The notes beneath the pieces were generated by a model. That model worked only from the letters and a program-made list of their open reading frames with translations. It made no database searches and was not told where the DNA came from. This document shows, piece by piece, positions 40,101 to 51,943 of a stretch of 64,000 nucleotides of DNA. Within the stretch, counting starts at the first letter, position 1. Every line of letters starts with the position of its first letter. Origin of the DNA: Urechis unicinctus (Eukaryota > Annelida > Polychaeta > Xenopneusta > Urechidae); NCBI GenBank assembly GCA_034190875.2, contig CM067345.1, forward strand, positions 23,996,438 through 24,060,437. The letters are read 5' to 3'. The position numbers were made by a program, and so were the translations under genes.

Positions 40101-43100
40101 TACATAAGAGGCAATATAACCATAGCAGCACAAACAGAATGTGCTGGTGTAATTACAGAAGATGATATACCCACATAAAGCCGGAATAGCTGCCGAAGTT
40201 GCGATCACATATCTCGCAGTGGAATAGACATGTGTGGCTTTTCATGTGTTGAACGAGGGACAGACGAGTAGCGTAGAATTTGAGGCAGTACTGAATTACA
40301 CAACAAGGGAAACTTGAGGGATAAACAACCCAACATATAGCAGATTAGATTGGCTTTTCGATCTTCCAAATTGTATACCATTGGAGAAAACATCCAACCC
40401 ATAATGGATACTATAAGATCATTACCCAACTCTGATTCAAAGGATAAAGTACAAGTAACTGTCAGTTTGAACATAATTGATCATAGTGCTATAATGAAAG
40501 ATGAGACATGTATTATGCCTAACACGTGTGAAGAACCCGGCTTTATTGTCCTCCAAACTTAAACAGGAAAACCTGTGTTAGGCAGACTTAAGACTGGCTT
40601 TGTTAAAGCTATATGGATGAAGTGAGAGAAGCCATTTCACCTTTACTTTGATAAGCTGAACTATTGAGACTGTGAAATTGAGGTTGTGTAATTGCCTTGT
40701 GATTATTACGACTGATTCTGAAGTACTCGGATCAATAAGCTTGAATTGTAAGGCTTGATATTGTCATTATTTAGGAGGAGAGTAGTACCTGACATTGGTA
40801 GCGTTTGCTGGGGCCATGAGTGTCCATGTGGTTGGTCAAAGCAGCTTTATCTTTGTAGGCCTTGCCACACACTGTACACATCCATGGCCGGGCTGCAAAC
40901 ACATACATAATTATGACAGTCTTGATATTAGACATGGTTCAAATGAAGTGGGATCAGAACAAGATCAATTTCAGGTATTGTTTATATTTGTAAAGTTCTT
41001 TTATCCACAAACTGTCAGTTTTGTGTGCAACATCAGTGGTACATTAGTGAAGGATATAAACGTGTGAAATGAATACTCACCTCCGATGTGTACCCGCTGT
41101 ATGTGTTTAGTGACATCGTTGGTCTCATTGAAAGCTTTTGGGCAGAGAGGGCATGGGAAATCCCTCTTGTTCAAGTGGAAACGGCGAATGTGGGCATTGA
41201 GCTGATTCATACAATAATATGAACTTACAAATCTGGATTAAATTGAATATGGACGTTTATAGGAATGGAAACCACTGTCAAACTCATCACCAAAGAATGG
41301 CTCTGCTCCAAAGCTTGTATGTATTTAAATGGGACCGTTAATTGGGTCCAAGAAAAAAATGCGTTTCAATATGGTGATTTCTTGCCCTTGGTAGGAACAA
41401 TGTAGGAGGAAAATCACATTCATTGCAAATACAATTCTAGAGTGAACAATTTGTGCAGATTTTGCAGTGACCCCATTAGATGCTAATCTGAAATGTGACA
41501 GCAGCTGAGTGAATTCAGGTTTTGTTAAGCATCGTAAAACCTAACCTTCTGTTTATGGAGGAAAGCTTTGTCACACTGGGAACACTTGTGTATGCGCTGG
41601 CCAGAATGAATCTTCTCATGAGTAATCAGGCTTGTTCTTAGTCGACCTGAAACCCCACACATCTTAACTTGTCATATACTGAAAATATATAATAGTTATG
41701 CATGTTTTCTGCAAAATTATGAAATATCTGATCAATAATCTTGACTTGGGGAAATATTAATGAAAAACGGTTCTTGTGTCCACAATCTTATTTCACAGTC
41801 GCAATAAACATGCAAGTAATTGCCAAAAAATACACTCACAAGTGAATGAACAAGTGTGACAGTGCCAAGCCTTCAGATCAGGGTGGCCCTTCTCAATGTG
41901 TGAGGCAAACTTGGACTTGCAGGTGAAAACCATGGGCATGTCCACACATAACGTACATGTGAATGTGATATCTTTACCTGCAAACATCCAGCAACAGATG
42001 AATCATTCACACACTCTACTGGCAAAAAAGGGACGGAAATATTTGATGACCAGTTATGTCAGTTGGCCAGTTTAGAAAATTTGCCAAAGCTTGAAGAGAT
42101 ATCATTTTCATTACATATATGAAAATCATAGGACAATAAACTAATCACCTTGCCCTACAACGCTACAGTAATTCACTAGCTCCGGATCCATATCCTCGGC
42201 CCTTTGTACGCGGCTGTACTTGCCCTTCCTCTGTTTAGGCTCCAGGGCAGGAGCTTCAGGCCGCTTCCGTCCCAGAGAGGGGAATGAGCCAAATGCTTTC
42301 TTAAGGTCTTGTGGGGTCAAACCAAACTCACTGTAAAGGCCAAATCACATGCAAAAACATGAGTATTTAATCATGCGAGATTGTAAATCTGTGATTAAAT
42401 AATCAACGCATAAACATTTTTATTCAACACTTTTCACTGTTATCTAAAAACAAAGCTGTGGTAATTCACACCATTATTCCTGATTAATTCCTTATAATGT
42501 ACCTGAATCGCTTGGCCTGCAACTCTGTTTTCTTTGCACCTTTGATCTGAGATCGTTTATTCATGTGATATATGGTGACAGGCTGTTTGATGGGTTGATT
42601 ACTGGTAATGTTTTCTCCTGTCAAATCTTCAGCGAGGTGATCTTCCCCCAAACCTACAGCGGGGCTGTAGTCCTTCGAGTGTTCCATAACACCATCATGT
42701 TTGGTCAAGATGCTGCATGAAGAATCAACTCTGTTAAGGGAACTAGCAGCTATTGTCTTCTGACTCATCTCATCAGTACGTTCAGAGACAAGTGCTTCAC
42801 CCCCCTCCCCATCCACATTCTTCTTGCTCTCCCATGATTCACTGCTCGTTTCAGACACTCCAGCTGAGCCAGCACCGACCAGCTTGATGACGTTGTCGTC
42901 TTGCATGATCTCGACATCCACGACTTCCACAGCCTCCATCTGCTCCGCCTCACACAACATCATTGGTTGATGGGAACCCTGTGTCATATAAGCTCCTCCA
43001 ACAGTGCTTTCACTAACATCTCCTCCCTCATCGGCTTTACAATGTTCTTTTATAAATTCTGAAAAAATTAAGACCAAGAACACAATGTTGCTGATATCTG

Positions 43101-44645
43101 ACTAAGGGCTTCTCTACAGCTGCCTCCACTAGATTACCTGAATGATTGACTATTTCTATTATTAAAGTACTTGTATAAAGGTCACACACACATGTGCATA
43201 GGTCTTACTCCTCTTTTTTCACCTTTTAAATAAGTTCCAAAATTTGCATACTGGAAGATACAAAGGGATATGACCCTTCCATCAAAATCACATCCTGTAG
43301 GCATGGAGGTTTGTAACATTCCACTATACCAGACCAAATTAGCAAATTGTATAGTCAGAAACTGGTCTGTCATTGGTCAACGGTCAAACAAACCTGAATG
43401 TATTCCAGGCACCAACTTACAACCTCTTTGGGGCTACAAGACGAGCATCTTTATTAGTAGTGGGGGAAGAAAAGCTTAACTTCTGCATATGACTGGAAAC
43501 ATGACGATGTCAAACTTAATTTCCTGGTGTTGCCAGGTGCCCTCATGACCCTATCATATGACATCACCTCTTGGGAGAGGCCTATATACGAAGTTGCTTA
43601 TACCAGCCACAGCTTGTAGCACCAGATGGTTGAGGGTGGCTTAGTTTTTTCCCCTCATCACTCATGGATTTACTAACAATGATGAGATTTACGACCAATC
43701 TCATCAAGTCAACACCCCCTCCCCCCAATATAACGACCAGTCCCCTTGTTTGAATTTTTACTTGTAAGGCCCCACTTAGGCATCCGCATTGCTACAATGG
43801 TCACTTCACCTCAGTCTCAAGGATGGTTGCCGAAGTGAGGTTGCAATGTATAAACAAGATTTGACAGCTACCCAATACATAATATGACCCATAATCCAAC
43901 CACGAATGAACGTTAATGGGTTATTGGTATACATTGTCAGATGCTGCAGATGGGGCTACTGACCTGTTGGGTTGCTTATGTTGTGAATCTTCTGGATGTG
44001 GTTGCGAAGTGTGCGGTGCTCGTGGAAGCCCATGCCACATATTGCACAGACCTGGTCTCGTTGGTCTTTGTGGTATTTCATGTGAAGTTTTAACTGTGCA
44101 AATACAAAGTTAAATTGGGTAATTTCACCACATACAGCTACAAAGAAATCACACATATATCACATGTCAATATTTATCTACCCAGCATACCCACACACAA
44201 ATCTGTGGATGTTCCCTCCAAATATTTTTATTTGTCTCAACGTCCACACATGCATACAAAATGATACACTACCAGTGACACATATTTTTACAATGGAAAA
44301 AATACAGAAAAGTATAATTATCTGCAGAACAAATGCTCAGTGGTTGTCAATTACCTTTTGTTGGAAGGTGAATCCGCGACCACATATGGTACAGATATAA
44401 GGCTTGGTGTTGGTGTGTATGTTGATGTGGCGAGCCAGGCCTGCTTTTACATCAGCTGTACAGGAGACAAAGACACACATCGAACATGATCTGATATTTG
44501 AGTAAAATGTTGCTTTTCAAACGGCCATATAGCAACAGTGAATGTTGATAATGATATTGACGATTAAGATGATTAATAAACATAATCTCTCATTAATCAG
44601 CAAGCACATGGATGAGGATGATAACAACCACCCTTGCAACCACCT

Positions 44646-44676
<31 letters not shown>

Positions 44677-47032
44677 TCCGTAAGTATCATTATTCACATG
44701 TCTCAAGCCTTACGATCAGACTTGGTAGCATCCACAATTCATTTGGTTGAATGACCATCCTAGTCCGTTTTAATTTGGACACTTACCATTTTGACATCCA
44801 AGTCCAAGCAGTTCGCATGCATCAATTAAGAGCGGCAATGTAAATTTGCACCAGGTGGGAAGCTAGATTTGCCAGTTATTTTATAATAGTCTGATGTGTA
44901 ACTGATCAAGAAAAGGCAGTCATATTACCTGAGTAATCACACAGGGGACATTTAAAGGGCCTGAAGTTGATTTCCCTGTGGTTGTTGCGCATGTGTCTTC
45001 GAAAATGATGACGATGATCGATCTTTTCAAAGCAGTGCAAACAGTGCAGTTGTTTGCCCCTCTCACCTGTAAACAAGTTGGTCACCATGGTTGGAACATG
45101 ATGGGTGACACATTTTGTTTTACTTGAACGGTATTTTTCACCAATTTACCAAGATATACTGGTATCTTCCTGATTGACTTGGAATGATATGATGTTTAGC
45201 TAGTAAACAATGAAATATGTATAAGCTTTTATTTGATAATACACAGTAGAAGGTGGTCTTGTGAAATGAATGATGGAAAGATGATTTTGGTTCACAAAAC
45301 ATGATAGCTGTCTTAGCTATTTTAATATGAATGATGAGATGAAAACAAGAGTTTAATAATACAAAGGGTAATGCATAGGATGATTTGTATCTATGAATGG
45401 AATATTGCATACTGTTAATCTTAATATTCTCCCAGAATGGGGAAATAAAGTCTGATACAAAAGTCTTTGTTTAATAGTACATATTAATCACATACATGAA
45501 AAAAAGAAATATAAAGTGAAACATGCCTTGTGATGTAATAAGGTGCTCCGACAAGTCAGCTTTTGCACCAATATTCTCAACGTATGTCTGCAACTCTGCC
45601 GTAGCCACGACATGAGGCATTGCTTTGGATCGCTCTTTGTGTTGGCTCAGTTTATCGAGATCGCGGTCTGTCACTGGAGTGCAGGATCCCACGGCCGCTG
45701 TGTATGACACCAGACGATTGGCAAGAAATGCGTGGCGTACTCCCTGGTCATCTGGTAAGGACATAGGATCCTCTGGTGGGCTGTGGCCTGATGATGACTG
45801 GAGCACAGGCTGAGTGGCCAAAGTTCATCAAAAATCACATTGACAAGACAAAGGGGCACATGTTTATGAAGATACTTTGAAAATGGCTTGAATTGTTGGG
45901 TTTGTACCTTTGTTTTTTCCACTCGATTGATGGGTTGTTCATCTGTAAATCATAAAATAAAAGATTGTACACAATGAAACCAATTAAGTTATCAAATCTT
46001 ATTTAAATCTTTTTTTTTTAAACATAATGATCTATTTCAGACAGGTGTCAGTATCTAATATGAACATAAAATTAACCCAACGGAATGAATTGTGCAAACA
46101 GTATGTTCTGAGACACAAGTATTTGCTTTCATGATTTGACAGAGACCAATACACTACAACGCATTTCAACTAATTCCAGCAGTCTTACCATCATCTTCTC
46201 TACCTTGCTGTGCCAGAATAGCAAGAGCTTCTTGGGCCTGCGTGGTGCCAACGTCATCCTTTACCTCACCATCAGCAGTTATTCTTACTATGATCGGAGT
46301 AGAACCTGTGTCTCCGTCTTGCTCGATAACCACAATAGTGTCACCATTTCGATCTCGTAGCTCACTCAGAGCTTCCCTAGTCTCTGCTGGGATTTCACAA
46401 GCCTTTTCATGGCCCCCATCACCAACACAAGCTAGGCCTGCACTTAAAACAGAGTCTGTATCACAACTGGCTACCACTGCTTTATTTTCATCAACAATTC
46501 CTTGTTGACAACTTACAATGGCAGTGTTGTCAGTGTTGTCAGACTGTAGTCCGGATTTGATGATATCGTCACCTACAAGGATTATTGCATTGGATTCACC
46601 CTCTTTTTGGATGGCCTTGCTAAAATCAAGATCAACTTTTGGGCTGCTTTTGAGATTATCATCAACAGATTGGTTGCTATCACATTCCTCAGATTTATCA
46701 AGTGCATCCAAGAATTTTTGGTTTGGTGGCATATTTTTCATTGAGGCAGCACTTTCCCCAACTTCCTTAAACACAATTTCAGCAGGCAGTGCCATAGGTA
46801 TTGGTTCTTCATGTTTGGAAGTGCAAAATTCTGTAGCAGATGCACTTTGATTACCAACCACTGATGACAAGTAATCTCTCTTGGTGTGTGACAAGCCAAG
46901 TAACTCCAATGCTGTTTTACCGAGATGTGCTCGAGATGAACGCCTGGGAGACTGCAATGCTGATGACAACTGGTCATCATCATCTTTTGATGAAGATTTC
47001 TTTTCGGAAAAAATTGTCCTCGAAGATGGCAT
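37117..47032 (-). CDS. Protein with 17 C2H2 zinc fingers (orthologue not assigned)
   Basis: Seventeen coding exons join in phase: 46189-47032, 45908-45942, 45527-45809, 44929-45066, 44355-44455, 43964-44093, 42503-43058, 42149-42330, 41840-41977, 41546-41646, 41081-41201, 40789-40892, 40175-40290, 39820-39900, 39029-39122, 38443-38687 and 37117-37969. Total 1,373 residues. An acidic N-terminal region of about 390 residues precedes four fingers (first CLHCFEKIDHRHHFRRHM), an acidic linker (exons 7-8), twelve fingers in a row and a final finger CEECNSVFLTQDYLASHI, then an acidic tail. Many fingers are split by introns, as after GRGFTFQQK and DKAFLHKQK. Few linkers match TGEKP. A nuclear DNA-binding regulator is likely. 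I could not match it to ZFAT, ZNF335 or ZNF407 by recall. Intron 3 begins with GC rather than GT. Confidence 0.9.
39180..39252. repeat. 22-bp tandem repeat, about 3 units
   Basis: GTGGTGGCAGAGGATGAGCA plus TT is repeated three times with almost no change, in an intron of the zinc-finger gene. Confidence 0.85.
39420..39500 (+). repeat. Degenerate tRNA-like SINE relic
   Basis: TGTCTAATGGTATTG resembles an A box, and GGGGTTCCCAACCTG about 35 bases on resembles a B box, the spacing of a tRNA-derived SINE. The folds are weak, and the 3' part of the element is not defined. Confidence 0.35.
44646..44673 (+). repeat. Poly-C run (28)
   Basis: An uninterrupted run of 28 C in an intron of the zinc-finger gene; its other strand could form a G-quadruplex. 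The length of such runs is prone to sequencing error. Confidence 0.9.
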
Positions 47033-48352
47033 ATCAACTGTGGTGTATGACTAACAAGAAAAACCTCTTGCATGGGTTATGATGCACCCATTAATATAAT
47101 TAATATCCTCTGAAATACAAAAATAAAAACCATTGAAACAAAATAGTGTTGTACTGATTCCAGCAACATTACCCAAACTTGTGCAGTGGCATTTATATCA
47201 TGGCAATCAGAGTACTGGCAATCAGTTGGGCCTGCTCAATTTACAGTTTGGCCCGTTTGAATTATCAGGTTTGGGTGGCTAGAAAAAATCTTAATTTTGC
47301 ACACTGCATTGGATATTTTGTCAGTTTTTTTGTCCAGATACCACTTCATGTACATTCACAAAAATGGGCATCCACTAATGATAAATATCACCTTGAATGG
47401 TCTTCGGGTAATAATCGTCTTAATTATGTTGTAGTTGGTAGGGTTAAACAAGGACCCTATAGAATATGTCCTGTATGCACCAGCTGATCATGCAGTCTGA
47501 GTTAAGTCCTTTTAAGCTCAAATGTTGAAATGACATCTTGACCCACAATGATCACACATATTTTACTATATGACTTAATAATTTACCTTCACAGAAAGTA
47601 TGTCAAAGATCACTAGTGACAGTTAGGTACTTCTATGTATGGACATTTTCATTAAAAGACCTGAGGTCTTCTAAACAGTCATGGCAGAAGAGGACAAATT
47701 TATCTGGGGTTCCCTGAGAAATTTCTCTACAAAACTACATTAAACTAGGGAGAAACCAGATAATAATAATTAATATCATATAGCTTGCATTATTTTATTG
47801 CCTTTCAATCCGTTTGAAAGACTCAAGGATGGCAGTGAATTACAGTATGGCGCGTTGTTGTTGTTGTAATTTCAAGGTAAAGAGAGAAAGACCACGAACT
47901 GCTGTATGGCGCGTATGCGAAATTCTTTACTTTTTAAAGGGCCAACTCTTGTTAAACATGGCAAATGAAAATGGCAGCCGGTTGCAAAACACAATAAAAT
48001 TGTACCACTCACACAAATATATGATTATTACACATTGGTAATATCACGCTCAGCCTTGCTTTGATAGCGGATCAAAGGAATCTGGACGATTCTTCACTGA
48101 ACATTAATAGACTGAATAGATTTCTCGAGGAGACAGATAAAAGAAGCTTAAACGGAATTACCAAGTGGAACGGTGGCGCTATCTCGAGGGCAGTTTTGTC
48201 AAAGATCCAGGGACCAGTCATTAATTGTTATTTCAATCCGTTGCTACGACTCTCGTGGGCTGTGGGGTGCCCGATCTCCTTGCGCTTCTGCGTAGCCTTA
48301 GAACTCTTGGAACAGCCCCGCGATGGAGAGTTGTTCATGCTACGAAGCTTAC

Positions 48353-48407
48353 CAGTTGTGCACGACGTCTTGTTGTATATATTTATATTACCGTTCGACC
48401 GGGACTA
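48353..48407. mobile_element. Micro-hairpin element, copy F (55 bp)
   Basis: The copy starts CAGTTGTGCACGACGTC and ends TATATTACCGTTCGACCGG then GACTA. It is flanked by GAAGCTTAC (48344-48352) and GAAGCTTGC (48408-48416), a 9-bp duplication with one mismatch. It joins the GTGCACGACG left arm of copies A and D to the ATTACCGTTCGAC right side of B and C, linking the two subfamilies. Confidence 0.75.
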
Positions 48408-48442
48408 GAAGCTTGCTAGCTTCAAAAGAATCTTTAAATGTG

Positions 48443-48445
<3 letters not shown>

Positions 48446-48492
<47 letters not shown>

Positions 48493-48500
48493 CGTGCGTG
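48446..48500 (+). repeat. (GT)n microsatellite followed by mixed TATG/TGTA tract
   Basis: Nearly pure GT, then alternating purine-pyrimidine sequence to about 48655. Open frames here (VCVCVC) are by-products. Confidence 0.95.
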
Positions 48501-51500
48501 TATTTGTGGGGTATACAGTGTATGTATATATACAGTGTATATACATATATAATATATGTTTATATATATTTATATATGTTTGTATGTACATGTGTACGTG
48601 TATGCATATGTACATGCACGTATGCCTGTACGTATATGTATGTGTATGTGTGTGTTTTGGTGTTAATTGCAATTGCTGTCCTAAGATTGCATTCGCTCAG
48701 ACGTCATATACAACATATTGTTGGTATAACAGTGTAATATCACAAGATAACACAAGTCCATCCAAGTGGACACAATCCCTTTAATCAGTAAGCTAAGTAA
48801 CATCCAAGCTGGTCATTCTAAACAAAAATATTGAAGGTTGTGTAAATCCCCAGGAAAGTCAATGAAGTGAATCACCAAAGAATGTTCATGTTAACATTAA
48901 TTAAGTGTTAAAACAATTTTCCAACACCTCCATTCACATACACGTATATGAGATATATAATATTGCCACTTGGTAAACCGAAGGCCTGTGGCCGTGAGAA
49001 ATCTCTTCTTCCTCATCTGTCCTTAATGAATCGATGGCAATACAGGAGATCATGAACAGTTGGTCGAAGACGACAAAATAAGATCATAATGTTGAGAAAC
49101 CTGTTATCGTCATAACCTTATCAGATGTTAATACACTATGAGGCATTTCATTCTATTTTGTTAGTCTCTGCCTCTTTCTATATCTGAACGGGGATGAACC
49201 TGACCCGGCGGCTAAACGCACCATTGTGCAAGGCCTTCATCCAAACGGCTGGGGTTTCCCGTCCTTGTAATGGCAGTGGGTTTTTTTTCAAAGTGTGTAT
49301 TCATCACAAATGCAATATGACCTCCTTGCTGCAAGTGATGCAAAACCCCAGTATTTAATTTTTGACCCCCGCCTCAAGCACGTGTAAAAAGTGTTGTTAA
49401 TAAAACAATCCTTCTCGCCGATCCAACCAAATTCCCAGCTCTACCCGGGATCAATAACATTCCCCTATCAACAAGATATATTATTGGCATACATAGTTTC
49501 TAATACTGTTTAACAACTATTACTATAATCAGATATAGGCCTTGGTTTCAACCACAATCTCAAAGCCATCATTCACATTAGGTTTGAAATCCAAGCTTCT
49601 GGGAGTGAAAGCCAAATGAAATATAATTGAGCCACTGAATAATAAGTATCTCAAGCATTTGGATTTACAGCACTGAGAATGAAACAATCTAAAAGCCCTC
49701 CTTAATCAAATAAGGCTTTTCACTTTGAAATATATATTTATTAGAATTCACAGCACAATTAACTGACAAAGTTATGAAGAACAAAGCTCAAACAAGAAAT
49801 GGGGAACTTGAATAGATCACACAATAACATATAATCTACAACCTCTGTATTGAAACATAATACCTCACTTTTCATCAGCCATCTCAAACACCCTCCAACA
49901 GAAGCTTTTAGTCACTGATTCTTTTAGGAGGATAAAGTTCACAGACCCTGGGTATGTTATTGACGGATGGATTGACATGACCACTAAATACAATCTACCA
50001 ACACAATACAAGAAACCTAAACGACAAAAACACACAATTATAACCATCAAGATGGGACACTATCATTCAACCAATCAAACAACGAGAATATCTATAAGCA
50101 AGCGGCAGAATAAACGAAGGATATGCCTATACAAGACACTACCGTGTATCTGTCCAAGATAACCTAATAACATGATACTCAGACTGGAGGCCGGTAGACC
50201 AAACTTTCTCAGGCATAGCATTTATTTCTGTTAAACAAGCATCGACAACAACTGCCTGATCTTGTTCGAGCTTTTTATGGAACCCTAGCCAACCAGGAGA
50301 TATATAACAGTACCATGAGGTCTCTTATTGGTGTATAAAATCTGTCAAATAACAACAAAGATTGTTTGAATCATAAATCCTGAGTTTAAATATTCAATTG
50401 AAACAGGAATTGAACCCAAATTTGTCACCACAAATAACTATACGGGACAAAAGGCAGCAATGAGCTTTACAACCAAATCAGCTCTGGCTGCATTCATGTA
50501 GTCCCCTTCAGCAGGTCGCCATCTAGTCAACATCAGAAGGAGTGATACAGTTTCTTTGAACAGTGACAAAAACAACCCACAATAGCCCCATCATAATTTT
50601 CTGCTCCTTTAAATTAGATACTACTAGTAATTAGCTTCCAACAAGTCATCCAATCCAAGATTGGGACCAAATAGATGAAAAGGCAAATGACAAGATAAAG
50701 GGATGAAAATGGTGAAAAAAATAAACTACTTGAGACTCCAACGAAGTGCACAACTTTACAAATATCATTCTCAGAATTAAAACCGAACTGAGAGCAGAAC
50801 ACCCAAGAGTGACAAACGAGTTAATATTGGCATGTTCCATTGACAATGACTATCATTTAAATGGCAGGTCTCTTCTCTGTGAAAAGTCTCGGACTAGATC
50901 ATCACAATTTGGCAAACCTTCCAGTTTCACAGTGAAAAAATATAAATACCACATTGAAAAATAAAAAAATTGTGAGTGCATCAATAATATGAGACTATCC
51001 ACAAAATTAGTCATGGCAAAGTCACCACAATATTCAGGTAGGAAATTTGTAACAAATGTTAAATGTCGGAAGTCTAAAACATTTAAGAAATTACAGGAAC
51101 AGATGAAAAATATTATTTTCATCCTGGATCAACCACTTTTATGATTACAAATGTCACATGTTGAGAACAAATAGTGGAGTTACAAATGGGATTAATACCA
51201 AAACATATTTCGGGTTATAAATCAGCACAGGGTCTAATGACAATTGATAATGCAGTCGTGAACTGGTAGAAAATATATACATGGCAAATTAATGAGAAAT
51301 ATAGACCTCTTCCTTTCCGATAGATTATTGAGAACTCATGAGATCTTCAAATCATTGAATATCGTCCATGGAGACTGTCAAACCATCATAACGTTCATGG
51401 TGTCAATTTAAAGACTCATAACGTCCGAAGTCCGACAATGTCGACTATATCATAACGTCTGTGCCACCTATGTCAAACCAATTTGCACAGAAGCAAAACA

Positions 51501-51943
51501 ACAATAGGTTTTGGACCGTCAGTGTGATGGAGGCATTGAGATGGTTTGCACCTCAATGCGTGGAGATTGACTAGTGACAACGCGACATCCAATCAAGGTC
51601 GTGACAAGTGACGGGCATGTCACAATTCGGACCTCTAGCTGGAATGAAGGACTGTAATAGGACAAACACAGTGAGTGCCCCACGCACAAACCTGAGTGGT
51701 TACAGAGAAACAAAATGGCTGTTCAGCACATGGGCTTACAATAAAATAAGGAATGTCTGGTCTCTCAGACCTACTACACCCACACTGTCTGTTAATATGC
51801 ATCCGATGTGCATGTACATTATCAGCACATGTCCATCTTGCTCAAGTTGTCTATCAATGCCCATGGTGAATATTTCAAGTTTCACCTAGTGTTTCAGTTA
51901 GTTTGCAGGTGATTTTCTTCACATTCTTGCTTAGGAGTATGTT

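Larger units (their letters stand above)
47033..51943. other. Intergenic region between zinc-finger gene and DUSP gene
   Basis: Contains the 5' region of the zinc-finger gene, micro-hairpin copy F and a (GT)n tract. The part nearest 51943 should be the 3' UTR of the phosphatase gene. Short open frames at 47179-47487, 47814-48041 and 48061-48408 have no recognised motifs. A GC-richer patch at 49190-49270 may be a transposon fragment, not identified. Confidence 0.45.

Noticed and set aside
48323-48784. Cysteine/valine-rich ORF
   Set aside because: Translation of a (GT)n microsatellite and its flank.
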